Shown: positions 43,380 through 52,587, counted from the stretch's first letter. The stretch is 64,000 nucleotides of DNA from JACMNW01 sp031406155 (GCA_031406155.1 JANOGW010000092.1:5241-69240), one strand, 5' to 3'. Program-made: numbers and translations. Notes: generated by a model not told the origin, from the letters alone.

Positions 43380-44651
43380 ATGGCCACGATCAATACTGGT
43401 CTGGGTGGCCCGCAAGGTGTGGGCGAAGGGTCTGTGCGCGGCGGGCCGTTGACCACGGGCAATTATGACGACGGATCTTTGCAGGTGAACATCACATCGG
43501 TGTTCGGTGCCTCGGGGATCAACTATTTTGGCACCAACTATACCTCGATTTACATCAACACCAACGGGCTGATCACTTTTGCCGCCCCCAATACCAGCTA
43601 TACGCCAACAGCGCTGGGCGGCCTGACACAACCCGCCATCGCGCCGTTCTGGACGGATGTGAACATCACCTCGGGCACGGCGACGGGCACCAACAACATC
43701 TATTACGATCTTGATCCGGCAACTGGGCGGGTGACGGTCACCTGGCTGGGCGTTGCGGCCTATTCCGGGGGCGGCGCCAACCGCAATACCTTTCAGGTGG
43801 TGCTGCAACACACCGGCGACGGCAATTTCGAAGTTGATATCATCTACCAGCAGATCCAGTGGACGAACGGCGGCTCGGGTATCGCGCAAACCGGGATTAC
43901 CGACGGCGGCGCCAACGATTTCATCATTCCGGGGTCGGGCGTTTCGACATCATTGCTGGGATTTCCAAATGCCGTGATCGATCCCAATGATCCGAACGGG
44001 GTCTGGTCGAACCGGTATCTCGACGGCCGCGTCGTTTGTTTCGCGGCGGGAACGGAAATTGCAACGCCTGCGGGCGGCTGCAAGGTGGAGGATTTGCGCC
44101 GCGGTGACACGGTCCGGACGCTGGACAGTGGTCCGCAGCCCGTTCTGTGGGTTGGCGGCGGGCCCGTGCTGACCAATGCCATCAGCCAGCCTGTCCGCAT
44201 CGCGGCAGGTGTGCTGGGGGCTGCGCGCGCTCTGCAGGTGTCCGGCCAACATCTGATCTTGTTTAAGAACCCCGCCGCCGAACTGCTGTTTGGCGAGGAC
44301 GAGGTTCTGATTGCGGCCAAGGATCTGGTCGGCCTGCCCGGTGTCACGCAAGATGCGACACCACGCATCATGGGCTACTACCATGTGCTGCTGGCGCATC
44401 ATCATTTGCTGATCGCCGATGGTGTTGCCAGCGAAAGCCTGCATCCCGGCAGGATGGCGCTGGCGAGCCTGTCGGCGCACGCGCTGGTCGATCTGCGCGC
44501 GACCATCCCCGAGGCGGCTCTGCTGCTGCTGGGCCGCCAGCCCGCCGCCCGCCGAATGCTGCGCCGTCACGAGGCGCGGGTGATGCTGGCGATGCTGCAT
44601 CAGGGCTGCGCCAGATCGCGGGTCGAAGTCTTGCTGGGGCTCGCGGCCTGA
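43380..44651 (+). CDS. Nidogen-like domain fused to a Hint domain
   Basis: 423 residues with AGGAGG before the ATG. Residues about 30-200 form a nidogen (NIDO)-type extracellular domain: VFGASGINYFGTNYTSIYINTNGLITFAAP, LTQPAIAPFWTDVN, TVTWLGVAAY and NTFQVVLQHTGDGNFEVDIIYQQIQW. Residues 219-380 are a Hint_2 domain starting with the nucleophile C220 in VCFAAGTEIATPAGGCKVEDLRRGDTVRT, then SGQHLILFKN and HVLLAHHHLLIADGVASESL. Hint domains self-splice or self-cleave. There is no N-terminal signal peptide, so export, if any, would be by another route. The two domains together suggest a surface or secreted protein that processes itself. Confidence 0.85.
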   Translation: MATINTGLGGPQGVGEGSVRGGPLTTGNYDDGSLQVNITSVFGASGINYFGTNYTSIYINTNGLITFAAPNTSYTPTALGGLTQPAIAPFWTDVNITSGTATGTNNIYYDLDPATGRVTVTWLGVAAYSGGGANRNTFQVVLQHTGDGNFEVDIIYQQIQWTNGGSGIAQTGITDGGANDFIIPGSGVSTSLLGFPNAVIDPNDPNGVWSNRYLDGRVVCFAAGTEIATPAGGCKVEDLRRGDTVRTLDSGPQPVLWVGGGPVLTNAISQPVRIAAGVLGAARALQVSGQHLILFKNPAAELLFGEDEVLIAAKDLVGLPGVTQDATPRIMGYYHVLLAHHHLLIADGVASESLHPGRMALASLSAHALVDLRATIPEAALLLLGRQPAARRMLRRHEARVMLAMLHQGCARSRVEVLLGLAA

Positions 44652-44699
44652 GGTGCCGGGCTAGAAAAGTCTTCGTGCGAAAAATCTTCTTGCCAGCGG

Positions 44700-47177
44700 C
44701 TACGTCCCGCGCGGTTTTGCGCGCAGGGTCGGTTCGGCTTGCGTCGGATCCTCTGGCCAGGGATGGCGCGGGTATTGCCCGCGCATGTCGCGGCGCACGT
44801 CGGCATAGGTGTTCGCCCAGAACCCCGGCAGATCAGTAGTCACCTGTACCGGGCGCTGGCCGGGGGACAAAAGCGTGATGCGCAAAGGCAGGTGATTGCT
44901 GCCAACGACCGGATGCCGGGTCACGCCGAACATCTCTTGCAGGCGCAGCTCGATACCCGGAAAATCGCCGTCATAGTCGATGGCGACGCGCCGCCCCAGC
45001 GGCGTTTCGAAATGCGATGGCACCAGACGGTCAAGGTCCGCCGCTTGCGCCCATGTCAGACGCGCGCGCAGGGCATCGGTCAGGTCCATCGCGCGCAACT
45101 GCCTTTCGGTTTTCAGCCCAGTAAGATGTGGCAAAAGCCAGTCCTCGGCTGAGGCCAGAAGGCCTACATCGGTGCAATCGGGCCAGTCGTCGCGCCCCGC
45201 GCGGGCAAGTTCGATGCGTGCGCGCAGGCGGCGGGCTTGCGCTGTCCATGGCAGGCCGATCAGGCGCAGCCCGTCCAACGCCGCGCGGGCGGTTGCATCT
45301 GGCGGGGCATCTGTCCAAGGCCGGTCTGCCAATACCAACGCGCCAAGGCGTTCCTCACGGCGTGCCAGAACCCGGCCCTCACGCCGGGACCATTCGCACA
45401 GGCTGCGCCATGCGATTTCACTGTGATAAAGCGCGCGCAGGTCGGCTTCTGTTATCTGCACGGCCTGACGAACCGTGGCCTCGCGCGGATCGCCGTCAAG
45501 ATCGGTGGCGACAATTAGGCGCGTCTCGGATAGCGGCAACCCTGCGGCCATCGCGGCGCCGGTGCCGCCTGACAGAACCCAGCGCGGTGCGTCACCCTTG
45601 CGACGCAGGCCGATGCGGTCGGGGTAGACAAGCGCAGCCAGCTGCCCCAGTGACAGCGGCTGTGCGGCAGCAGGCGGCGCGCGCAGGGCACGGGTCAGCC
45701 GACGCGCCTCGTGCCGGATCCGGTCTACCACCGGGCGGGAGACAGCGTAGGCGTGATCGGCCGCGAATTTACCCGGATCGGCAATGGCGGCCATGCGCAG
45801 CGCCAGATCGGGGGGGGCACCCCGCAAAGGATCGCGGTCGGCCAGTAGGGCGGCAAGCGTCACCGCCTGCGGACTGGCACCCGCGCGGATCAGCATATGG
45901 CCAAGGCGCGGATGCAGCGGCAGGGCGGCAAGTTGCCTGCCATGTAGCGTGATGCGGCCATCCCGCAGGGCCCCCAGATCGGTCAGCAGGCGGCGGGCCT
46001 CGGCAAGCGCGCCGGGATTGGGCGGGGTCAGAAACGCCAGCGTGCCCGCCCCCCACAGGCCTAATTCAAGTGCGAGGCCCGTCAGGTCGGTCGCCTCGAT
46101 CTCGGCTGGCGGATAGGCGGCCAGACCGCCGTCTTCGCCGCGTGTCCACATCCGGTAGCACAAGCCTTCGGCCACCCGGCCCGCACGGCCGCACCGCTGT
46201 TCGGCTTCGGCCTTTGTTACCCGTTCGGTGACCAGCCGCGCCATGCAGGTGTTGGGATCAAACCGGGCACGGCGGGCGCGCCCTGCGTCCACCACCACCC
46301 GGATATCGGGCAGCGTCAGCGAGGTTTCGGCGATGGCCGTCGCCAGCACGATCTTGCGGCCATGAACCGGGGCCAATGCCGCGCGCTGGGCGGCAAAATC
46401 CATCGCGCCAAACAGCGGGCGGATCACGCAACCGGGCGGCAATCGGCCCGACAGCAGGCCCTCGACGCGCCTGATCTCGGCCTCGCCGGGCAAAAACACC
46501 AAAAGCCCGCCGCCTATATCGCGGCTTTCTTCAAGCGCCTGCACCACAAGGCCCACCACCGCTGCCTCCAGCCGCAGTTTTGGGTCGATGGGTCGCGCCA
46601 GCCAGCGCGTCTCAACCGGAAAGGCACGGCCCTGCGAGGTGATCACCGGCGCATCCCCCATCAGAACCGCCACCGGGGCCGCATCCAGCGTGGCCGACAT
46701 CACAAGGATCATCAGATCGTCGCGCAAGGCACCGCGCACCTCCAGCGCCAGTGCAAGACCCAGATCGGCATTCAGGCTGCGTTCGTGGAATTCATCGAAG
46801 ATCAGCGCCGCCACGCCGTCAAGGCCGGGGTCGGATTGGATCATCCGGGTCAGGATGCCTTCGGTTACCACCTCGATCCGGGTCTGGGCGGAAACAGCCG
46901 TCTCGCCGCGCATCCGGTAGCCGACGGTCTGGCCCACTGCCTCGCCCAGCGTCTGGGCCATGCGTTCGGCGGCACCCCGCGCGGCCAGACGGCGCGGCTC
47001 CAGCATCAGGATGCGGCCATGGGTCAGCCCCAAAACCCCGGCATGCGCCAGCATATCCAACGGCACGCGCGTGGTCTTGCCCGCCCCCGGGGGGGCCTGC
47101 AACACGGCCATGCGCCGGGCTGCAAGGGCGGTGCGCAAGGCGGGCAGGGCGTCATCGATGGGAAGCGGGTCGTGCAT
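44700..47177 (-). CDS. hrpB: ATP-dependent helicase HrpB
   Basis: This 825-residue DEAH-type helicase has Walker A QAPPGAGKTTRVPLD (about residue 32), motif II LIFDEFHERSLNADLGLAL (DEFH, as in HrpB), motif III VMSATLDAAPVA, and motifs V-VI VLATAIAETSLTLPDIRVVVDAG and QRCGRAGRVAEGLCYRMW. The C-terminal HrpB domain ends PRHPWPEDPTQAEPTLRAKPRGT, the conserved family tail. It probably acts on RNA; its cellular task in alphaproteobacteria is not well defined. It is separated by 7 bases from the DUF3108 gene upstream on the same strand, so they share a transcript. Confidence 0.95.
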   Translation of the reverse strand: MHDPLPIDDALPALRTALAARRMAVLQAPPGAGKTTRVPLDMLAHAGVLGLTHGRILMLEPRRLAARGAAERMAQTLGEAVGQTVGYRMRGETAVSAQTRIEVVTEGILTRMIQSDPGLDGVAALIFDEFHERSLNADLGLALALEVRGALRDDLMILVMSATLDAAPVAVLMGDAPVITSQGRAFPVETRWLARPIDPKLRLEAAVVGLVVQALEESRDIGGGLLVFLPGEAEIRRVEGLLSGRLPPGCVIRPLFGAMDFAAQRAALAPVHGRKIVLATAIAETSLTLPDIRVVVDAGRARRARFDPNTCMARLVTERVTKAEAEQRCGRAGRVAEGLCYRMWTRGEDGGLAAYPPAEIEATDLTGLALELGLWGAGTLAFLTPPNPGALAEARRLLTDLGALRDGRITLHGRQLAALPLHPRLGHMLIRAGASPQAVTLAALLADRDPLRGAPPDLALRMAAIADPGKFAADHAYAVSRPVVDRIRHEARRLTRALRAPPAAAQPLSLGQLAALVYPDRIGLRRKGDAPRWVLSGGTGAAMAAGLPLSETRLIVATDLDGDPREATVRQAVQITEADLRALYHSEIAWRSLCEWSRREGRVLARREERLGALVLADRPWTDAPPDATARAALDGLRLIGLPWTAQARRLRARIELARAGRDDWPDCTDVGLLASAEDWLLPHLTGLKTERQLRAMDLTDALRARLTWAQAADLDRLVPSHFETPLGRRVAIDYDGDFPGIELRLQEMFGVTRHPVVGSNHLPLRITLLSPGQRPVQVTTDLPGFWANTYADVRRDMRGQYPRHPWPEDPTQAEPTLRAKPRGT

Positions 47178-47184
47178 CTCGGCC

Positions 47185-47916
47185 TTATCGCCGTTTCAGG
47201 ACTGCCTTGCCATAGATGGTTTCGGATTGCACCTCGATCAGCTGCATTTGCCCGGACTCAGCAGGGCCGAGGGTCAGCGTGACATCAAATCGCGACTTCT
47301 GCGCCATTTCTTTCGGCGTGAAGCCTTGAAGTCGCAAATAGGCGCCGGGGCAGATGATCAGATCGCCGGCAGGTTGCGGCGGGCCGATCTGCAACCGGCT
47401 GGCCCGTCTGCCGTCGAAGATATCCAGCGTCAGGTTGCATTCCGCCCCTTTGCCGACCGCCTGAAGGGTGGCATAAAACGCAGTCAGCGGGTCCAACGAG
47501 CCGCCCATCGTGGCCGCATCAACGGCCTCGCCCTGCGGTTCCGGTGTTGCCGCAAACGACACGATCTGCGGCACGCCGCCCTGATAATCCAGCACCGCAT
47601 CCGATTGCCGTTTGCCGGTATCGGCACTTTCCCGGTAGCTTGACGGCAGGTACTGGCCGTTGCTGACGGTGCCAGTGGCCGCCCCGTCGTAGCGCAGCCG
47701 CTTGATCAGTGATACCAGCCCCGCGCTTTCAATCTGCCCGGTGACGGCATAGGCGCTGCCATCTTGCAGACCAGAGTACCGGATGCTTGCCGCCTTGATG
47801 CCGGCGATCTTCAGATCAAATTCGCCTGTGTCGCGCGCTGGCTGCGCCGCTGCTGGCAAGGCCAGCAGCAACCCGATCATCGCCGCACCAAGAACCGCTG
47901 TGGCAGCACGCATCAT
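47185..47916 (-). CDS. DUF3108 family periplasmic protein
   Basis: 243 residues; the start is the first of two adjacent ATG codons after AAGGGG. A signal peptide is clear (ATAVLGAAMIGLLLALPAAAQ). The mature part is beta-rich and follows the DUF3108 pattern: GEFDLKIAGIKAASIRYSGL, SYRESADTGKRQSDAVLDYQGG, DPLTAFYATLQAVGKGAECN and FDGRRASRLQI. Function is unknown; the family resembles lipid- or polysaccharide-handling envelope beta-barrels. It lies directly upstream of hrpB on the same strand, a conserved arrangement rather than a proven functional link. Confidence 0.87.
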   Translation of the reverse strand: MMRAATAVLGAAMIGLLLALPAAAQPARDTGEFDLKIAGIKAASIRYSGLQDGSAYAVTGQIESAGLVSLIKRLRYDGAATGTVSNGQYLPSSYRESADTGKRQSDAVLDYQGGVPQIVSFAATPEPQGEAVDAATMGGSLDPLTAFYATLQAVGKGAECNLTLDIFDGRRASRLQIGPPQPAGDLIICPGAYLRLQGFTPKEMAQKSRFDVTLTLGPAESGQMQLIEVQSETIYGKAVLKRR

Positions 47917-48079
47917 GAGACAGCCCCTTCTGCAAATTGAAGACAAAGCTAAGATGAAAACGTAACAAATCTTGCGATGGCGACGCAAATATCTGTCCAG
48001 CCTGCGCAGACGGGGTGACTTTTCCAATCCGCTGCCGCTAGAACGGTCGCAGATAGGCAATTCCTTGCCGGAGCGATGT

Positions 48080-49054
48080 ATGGACATTTCAGGGCTGACC
48101 ACGGATGTGGCGGCGGGCGACAGGCGCGCGCTGGCACGGGCGATCACGCTGGTGGAAAGTACACGTGCGGATCATCGCGCGCAGGCGCTGACTTTGCTGG
48201 ATATGTTGGGAAAAACCGCGCGGCAAGCCCTGCGCATCGGGCTTTCGGGCACGCCGGGGGTGGGCAAATCGACCTATACGGAAAGCTTCGGGTTGATGCT
48301 GACGGGGCAGGGGTTGCGTGTTGCAGTGCTGGCGGTCGATCCGTCTTCGGCACGGTCCGGGGGCTCGATCCTGGGTGACAAGACCCGGATGGAACGCCTG
48401 TCGCGCGACGCGCGCGCCTTCATCCGCCCGTCGCCCAGCCAGACCCATCTTGGCGGCGTGGCGCGCCGCACGCGCGAGGTGGTGGCACTGTGTGAAGCGG
48501 CCGGGTTCGATGTGGTGCTGATCGAAACCGTTGGGGTGGGCCAGTCCGAAACCATGGTGGCGGATCTGTGCGATATCTTCGTGTTGCTGATGGCCCCGGC
48601 GGGGGGCGACGAATTGCAAGGCGTCAAGCGCGGCATCATGGAAATGGCCGACCTGATTCTGGTCAACAAGGCCGACGGTGATCTGAAGGCCGCGGCCCTG
48701 CGCACGTCGGCCGACTATGCCGGGGCCTTGCACCTGCTGCGCCGCCGCCCGCAAGACCCCGCAGGGTTTCCGAAGGCGAGGGTCGTGTCGGCGCAGGAAC
48801 AGACGGGGCTGGCCGAGGCTTGGGCAGACATCCGGTCGCTGGCCGACTGGCGGCGCAGCCATGGCCATTGGCAGACCCGCCGCGCCGATCAGGCCCGCGC
48901 GTGGTTCGAGGCCGAGGTGCGCCATGGCCTGCTGGCCGACTTGCAAAAAGAACCGGCATCGGGCCTGATGGCAGCCCTAGGCGATGCGGTGGCGCGGGGG
49001 ACCAAGACGCCAGAGGCAGCGGCGATCGAACTGCTGGGGTTGTTGGGGCGTTAA
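48080..49054 (+). CDS. meaB: Methylmalonyl-CoA mutase-associated GTPase
   Basis: 324 residues from the ATG with GGAG 7 bases upstream. It is a G3E-type GTPase that loads and protects the B12 cofactor of methylmalonyl-CoA mutase. The P-loop is GLSGTPGVGKST (residues 54-65); other G motifs are AVLAVDPSSARSGGSILGDKTRM, VLIETVGVGQSETMVADLCDIFVLLMAPAGGDELQG and LILVNKADGDL. Older annotations call it ArgK. It complements mce at 20.2 kb in the propionyl-CoA route. The mutase genes are not in the window. It is a single gene here. Confidence 0.94.
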   Translation: MDISGLTTDVAAGDRRALARAITLVESTRADHRAQALTLLDMLGKTARQALRIGLSGTPGVGKSTYTESFGLMLTGQGLRVAVLAVDPSSARSGGSILGDKTRMERLSRDARAFIRPSPSQTHLGGVARRTREVVALCEAAGFDVVLIETVGVGQSETMVADLCDIFVLLMAPAGGDELQGVKRGIMEMADLILVNKADGDLKAAALRTSADYAGALHLLRRRPQDPAGFPKARVVSAQEQTGLAEAWADIRSLADWRRSHGHWQTRRADQARAWFEAEVRHGLLADLQKEPASGLMAALGDAVARGTKTPEAAAIELLGLLGR

Positions 49055-49176
49055 AGAGCGCGCCTTCTGGCAATGGCGCTCAGCCCGGACTCTATCCGCC
49101 CAAATTCCTGGCGACGACGCCCGCCGACATGCGTTATGCTTGATCCAACCCCTTCGGTCAAAAAAGGTCAATTCCC

Positions 49177-49956
49177 ATGCCCACGCAATCTGACAAAGCC
49201 CGCGCATTTGCCGCCCTGCACCAGCCCGGCAATCCCATCGTCATCTACAACATCTGGGATGCGGGGTCGGCAAAAACGGTCGAGGCGGCGGGTGCCCCCG
49301 CCCTTGCCACCGGCAGCAGCCCCGTCGCTTCGGCGATGGGTTATGCCGACGGTGAGGTTGTCCCGCTCGACACGGTTCTGATGAATGTGCGCCGGATCGT
49401 CGCGTGCATTTCGGTGCCGCTTTCAGTGGATTTTGAGGGAGGTTATGCGGCTGATCCCGGAACCATCACCGCCAACACCCGCCGCCTGATTGACGCAGGC
49501 GCAATCGGGGTGAATTTCGAGGATCAGATCGTCGGGGGCAGCGGTGTTTATCCCGTCGCCGCGCAAACCGCGCGCATTGCCGCCGTGGTTGCCGCCGGCA
49601 CCGCAGCCGATGTGCCGCTGTTCGTGAATGCGCGCACGGATTTGTTTCTCAAAGCCCCGGCAGATCAACACGAAGGCCTGCTGGCCGAGGCGATAAACCG
49701 CGCCACCGCTTATGCAAAGGCCGGGGCATCGGGTCTTTTTGTGCCCGGCCTTACCGATCCCGCGTTAATCTCGGCGCTGATCGCCACCACAACCCTGCCA
49801 GTCAATCTGATGATGAGCCCCTCAGCCCCACCCGCCGCAACGCTTGCCGCCTTGGGAGCCGCACGTCTAAGCCACGGGCCTTTCCCATGGCGAGCCCAGA
49901 TGGCGGCATTAGCAGCGGGCTATGCTGCCGCAACGGCACATCAGGGGAAGTCTTAA
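49177..49956 (+). CDS. Isocitrate lyase/phosphoenolpyruvate mutase superfamily protein
   Basis: This 259-residue beta/alpha-barrel has IVIYNIWDAGSAKTVEAAGAPALATGSSPVASAMGYADG (N-terminal strand and loop), VDFEGGYAADP with the metal-binding aspartate/glutamate, GVNFEDQIVGG and LFVNARTDLFL. It lacks the isocitrate lyase KKCGH loop, so it is more like the phosphonomutase/carboxyPEP mutase-like group that cleaves or rearranges C-C or C-P bonds of small carboxylates. The substrate is unknown. Its 3' end overlaps the convergent EamA transporter gene by 4 bases. Confidence 0.85.
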   Translation: MPTQSDKARAFAALHQPGNPIVIYNIWDAGSAKTVEAAGAPALATGSSPVASAMGYADGEVVPLDTVLMNVRRIVACISVPLSVDFEGGYAADPGTITANTRRLIDAGAIGVNFEDQIVGGSGVYPVAAQTARIAAVVAAGTAADVPLFVNARTDLFLKAPADQHEGLLAEAINRATAYAKAGASGLFVPGLTDPALISALIATTTLPVNLMMSPSAPPAATLAALGAARLSHGPFPWRAQMAALAAGYAAATAHQGKS

Positions 49957-50846
49957 CGCGTGAAGATCAGCGCCAATCCGGCTATTGCCAAAGCCGCACC
50001 ACAAAAGCTTGTTCCCGATGGCCGTTGCCCGGTGCGCAGCCACAGAAGCGGCAGGATGATCACCGGGGATGTCGCCGACAGCGTGGCGATGATCCCGGTT
50101 TTCGAGCCCTGAAGGGCGTACAGAAACAAGGTCATCCCGATCAGCAACCCGATGATGGCTGTCGTTGCCGTCAGGATCAATGCCGCGCGGCTGTAGGTCC
50201 TGGGGGCGGCAGGTGCCAGCGGTGTGGCCGCCAGCAGCCCCATGGTCAGCCCCGATGCACCAACCCGGATCAGCGACGCGAGGTAGGGGTCCAGCCCCGC
50301 CGTCATTACTGGGCGCGCGATCAGCGATCCTGCCGCCTGACCAAATCCCGCCGCCAGCCCTAACAGCACACCGATCAGGATCGTGCCTTGCAGGGTTTCA
50401 AACCGATGCGCATTTGCCTTTGGCCGCCCCAATATTGCCAGCGCCACACCGGTCACCGCTATGCCAATGCCGAGCACCGCCTGAAACGGCAAAGCTTCGC
50501 CCAGAAACGCCCAGCCCAGCAGCGCCGCCATCGGGGCGTTCAGGGCAAAGATCGCCCCGGCACGGCGCGGGCCTATGCGGCCGACGGCGGCAAAGTTGAA
50601 CGTGTCGCCCACCAGAATGCCGATGATGCCGGACGCCACCAGAATGCCGACCGTTGGCCAGTCCATATCGGCCCACAGCCCTGCAGCCAGAACGATGATG
50701 GCCAGAAGGGCGCTGACGAACAGCTGCCGAATGAGGTTGAAATGAAACGCGCCCAAAGCGCGTATGGCATCCGCCGATATCAGCCCGGTGGTGGCCCAGC
50801 AGGTGGCGGTGCCGAGGGCTGCGAGTTCATGTAGCGGCAGGGCCAT
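49953..50846 (-). CDS. EamA/DMT family transporter
   Basis: 297 residues from the ATG giving MALPLHELAALGTATCWATTGLISADAIR, with AAGG upstream. It has ten hydrophobic helices in two EamA repeats; the first repeat ends LNAPMAALLGWAFLGEALPFQAVLGIGIAVTGVALAI and the second ALQGSKTGIIATLSATSPVIILPLLWLRTGQRPSG. Members export metabolites such as amino acids; the substrate is unknown. It is divergent from the ArsR-type regulator, 127 bases between starts, so that regulator may control it. Confidence 0.88.
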   Translation of the reverse strand: MALPLHELAALGTATCWATTGLISADAIRALGAFHFNLIRQLFVSALLAIIVLAAGLWADMDWPTVGILVASGIIGILVGDTFNFAAVGRIGPRRAGAIFALNAPMAALLGWAFLGEALPFQAVLGIGIAVTGVALAILGRPKANAHRFETLQGTILIGVLLGLAAGFGQAAGSLIARPVMTAGLDPYLASLIRVGASGLTMGLLAATPLAPAAPRTYSRAALILTATTAIIGLLIGMTLFLYALQGSKTGIIATLSATSPVIILPLLWLRTGQRPSGTSFCGAALAIAGLALIFTR

Positions 50847-50938
50847 GGCAAACCTTGTTGACCGGTGCATGCGCACGCATCGGTTGGAAGCACCGGTATC
50901 AGGTTTTTCCCGACGCGCTTTTGACGCCTTATGCACCA

Positions 50939-50967
50939 TTGCGCGGACCGAATGCTACGTTTATCAT
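50939..50967 (+). promoter_or_regulatory. Candidate promoter for a leaderless ArsR-type mRNA
   Basis: TTGCGC, a 17-base spacer and TATCAT end 6 bases before the ATG at 50974, and no ribosome site precedes that ATG. If this is the promoter, the transcript would start at or very near the start codon. Confidence 0.3.
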
Positions 50968-50973
50968 CAAACT

Positions 50974-51693
50974 ATGAAAGACGCCCCGAACATCGCCCGG
51001 ATCGCCGCCCTGATCGGCGATCCAGCGCGCGCCAACATGCTGCTGGCGCTGATGCAGGGCGGTGCCCTGACGGTATCGGAACTGTCAGCAGAGGCAGGGG
51101 TGGGCTTGGCCACAGCATCCTCGCATGTGGCGCAGTTGCATGCGGGTGGGCTGATCACGGCGCGTAAATCAGGGCGGCACAAGTATCTGGAACTGGCATC
51201 AAGCGACGTGGCAGCGCTGGTTGAACAATTGATGGCCTTGTCGGATGCCAGCCCCCTGCGCCACAGGCCCGGGCCAAAGGACGCCGCATTGCGCCATGCC
51301 CGCGTCTGCTATGATCATCTGGCCGGTGCGACGGGTGTCCAATTGTTTCAAAGCCTTACGCAGCGCGGGTTCCTCGAACATGGCCCCGATGGGCTTGCCC
51401 TGTCGCCTGAAGGCATGGTGTTTGCCATTGGCTTCGGCCTGCACGAGGCCGACCTTCGACCCGGCAGGCCGGCGCTGTGCCGCGAATGTCTGGACTGGAG
51501 CATGCGCAAAAGCCATCTTGCGGGTCGTCTGGGGCGGGCGCTGCTGGCCCATATGACACAGACAGGCTGGCTGCGACGCAGCGCCACCTCCCGCGCGATC
51601 CTGTTTTCGGCGCAGGGAAACGCTGGCTTTGATCTGGCTTTTCCGCCGATTATCGCGGGTCACCGGCTTGACGCCGCGCCCGATTCCCCTTAG
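50974..51693 (+). CDS. ArsR-family winged-helix regulator with C-terminal extension
   Basis: 239 residues; the start gives MKDAPNIARIAALIGDPARANMLLALMQGGALTVSELSAEAGVGLATASSHVAQLHAGGLITARKSGRHKYLEL, a typical ArsR winged helix (residues 5-85). The metal-binding CVC motif of ArsR/SmtB is absent. The C-terminal 140 residues carry several cysteines (VCYDHLAG, PALCRECLDWSMRKSHLAGRLGRALL) and form a second domain found in a subgroup of longer ArsR proteins. It may sense a small molecule and repress the divergent EamA transporter. No Shine-Dalgarno sequence is seen before the ATG. Confidence 0.83.
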   Translation: MKDAPNIARIAALIGDPARANMLLALMQGGALTVSELSAEAGVGLATASSHVAQLHAGGLITARKSGRHKYLELASSDVAALVEQLMALSDASPLRHRPGPKDAALRHARVCYDHLAGATGVQLFQSLTQRGFLEHGPDGLALSPEGMVFAIGFGLHEADLRPGRPALCRECLDWSMRKSHLAGRLGRALLAHMTQTGWLRRSATSRAILFSAQGNAGFDLAFPPIIAGHRLDAAPDSP

Positions 51694-51763
51694 ACGCCAC
51701 AAATCGAATTCTGACGCCGCCCTGCGGTTGGTGTCTTTTGCTGTTTACACGAAGGAATACCCC

Positions 51764-52048
51764 ATGTCGCGCGTCTGCGAACTTTCGGGCAAGGGCCCGA
51801 TGTCTGGCAACACGGTCAGCCATGCCAACAACAAGACCCGTCGCCGGTTCCTGCCGAACCTTAACGACGTCACGCTGATTTCTGATATTCTGGGTCAGGC
51901 ATTCAAGCTGCGCGTGTCTGCCCATGCCCTGCGCACGGTCGATCACCGCGGCGGGCTGGATGCGTTTCTGGCCAAGGCCAAGGATGACGATTTGTCCGAC
52001 AAGGCCCGCAAGATCAAGAAAGAAATGACCAAGGCTTCGGCCGTCTGA
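51764..52048 (+). CDS. rpmB: 50S ribosomal protein L28
   Basis: This 94-residue ribosomal protein starts MSRVCELSGKGPMSGNTVSHANNKTRRRFLPNLN, the invariant L28 opening, with the RRRFxPNL segment binding 23S rRNA; the alphaproteobacterial C-terminal helix (DLSDKARKIKKEMTKA) is present. GAAGGA lies 8 bases before the ATG. Zinc-type cysteines seen in some L28 are not conserved here. The gene stands alone with its own terminator. Confidence 0.96.
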   Translation: MSRVCELSGKGPMSGNTVSHANNKTRRRFLPNLNDVTLISDILGQAFKLRVSAHALRTVDHRGGLDAFLAKAKDDDLSDKARKIKKEMTKASAV

Positions 52049-52072
52049 TCATCCACAAATAACCTGATATTG

Positions 52073-52102
52073 GCCCTGCCCGGCATCGGTGCGGGGCTTT
52101 TT
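52073..52102 (+). terminator. Intrinsic terminator of rpmB
   Basis: GCCCTGC pairs with GCGGGGC (one G-T pair) over an 11-base loop and is followed directly by five T. It is placed 24 bases after the rpmB stop codon. Confidence 0.82.
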
Positions 52103-52205
52103 CATATGCTGTCAATTGGCCTGACTGCCGCTATGGGCGTTCTGCGGCAACGCTGCGAAGAATTGTCTGCTTTCGTTGTGCCTGCCGGATCGCTATATCA
52201 ACACA

Positions 52206-52550
52206 ATGCGGCATCTCAGACCCCTCTTTATATCCGCGCTGTGCCTGATCGTGCTTGCCACGTCAGTGACGCAGGCTGTTGCGCGGGGGAAGATGGCTGC
52301 GGGCCAGATGGTGCAACTATGCGCGGGCGGCAAAGTGGTCGCCGTGCTGATGGGTGCGCAGGGCAATCCGGTTGAACCGACACATCACTGCCCGGAGTGT
52401 GTGGCCGTCACCGCCGCCCTGCCGCCCGTGACCGGCGCAATTGTCCGCCCAATTGGCCCCGCGCGGCGCGCCTCCCCACCTGCGCTGGTTAGGACACATG
52501 CGAGTGTCGTGCTGTGTGCCCTTGCCAGAGGTCCACCTGTATTGATCTGA
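52206..52550 (+). CDS. DUF2946-like exported protein
   Basis: About 114 residues from the ATG giving MRHLRPLFISALCLIVLATSVTQAVA, a signal peptide or membrane anchor. No good ribosome site precedes it, and a GTG at 52176 is an alternative. The middle has HHCPECVAVTAALPP, the HCPxC motif shared with DUF2946 proteins found next to copper-handling genes. The gene lies 37 bases upstream of the copper chaperone on the same strand, so a role in copper homeostasis is plausible. The family similarity is limited to that motif, so confidence is moderate. Confidence 0.6.
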   Translation: MRHLRPLFISALCLIVLATSVTQAVARGKMAAGQMVQLCAGGKVVAVLMGAQGNPVEPTHHCPECVAVTAALPPVTGAIVRPIGPARRASPPALVRTHASVVLCALARGPPVLI

Positions 52551-52587
52551 ACCTTCGCCTTTCCCGGATCAACCAACAGGATAAAAC

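Noticed and set aside
44663..44693. Near-direct repeat GAAAAGTCTTCGTGC / GAAAAATCTTCTTGC before the hrpB end
   Set aside because: Only two imperfect short units; no evident function and too little to call an element.
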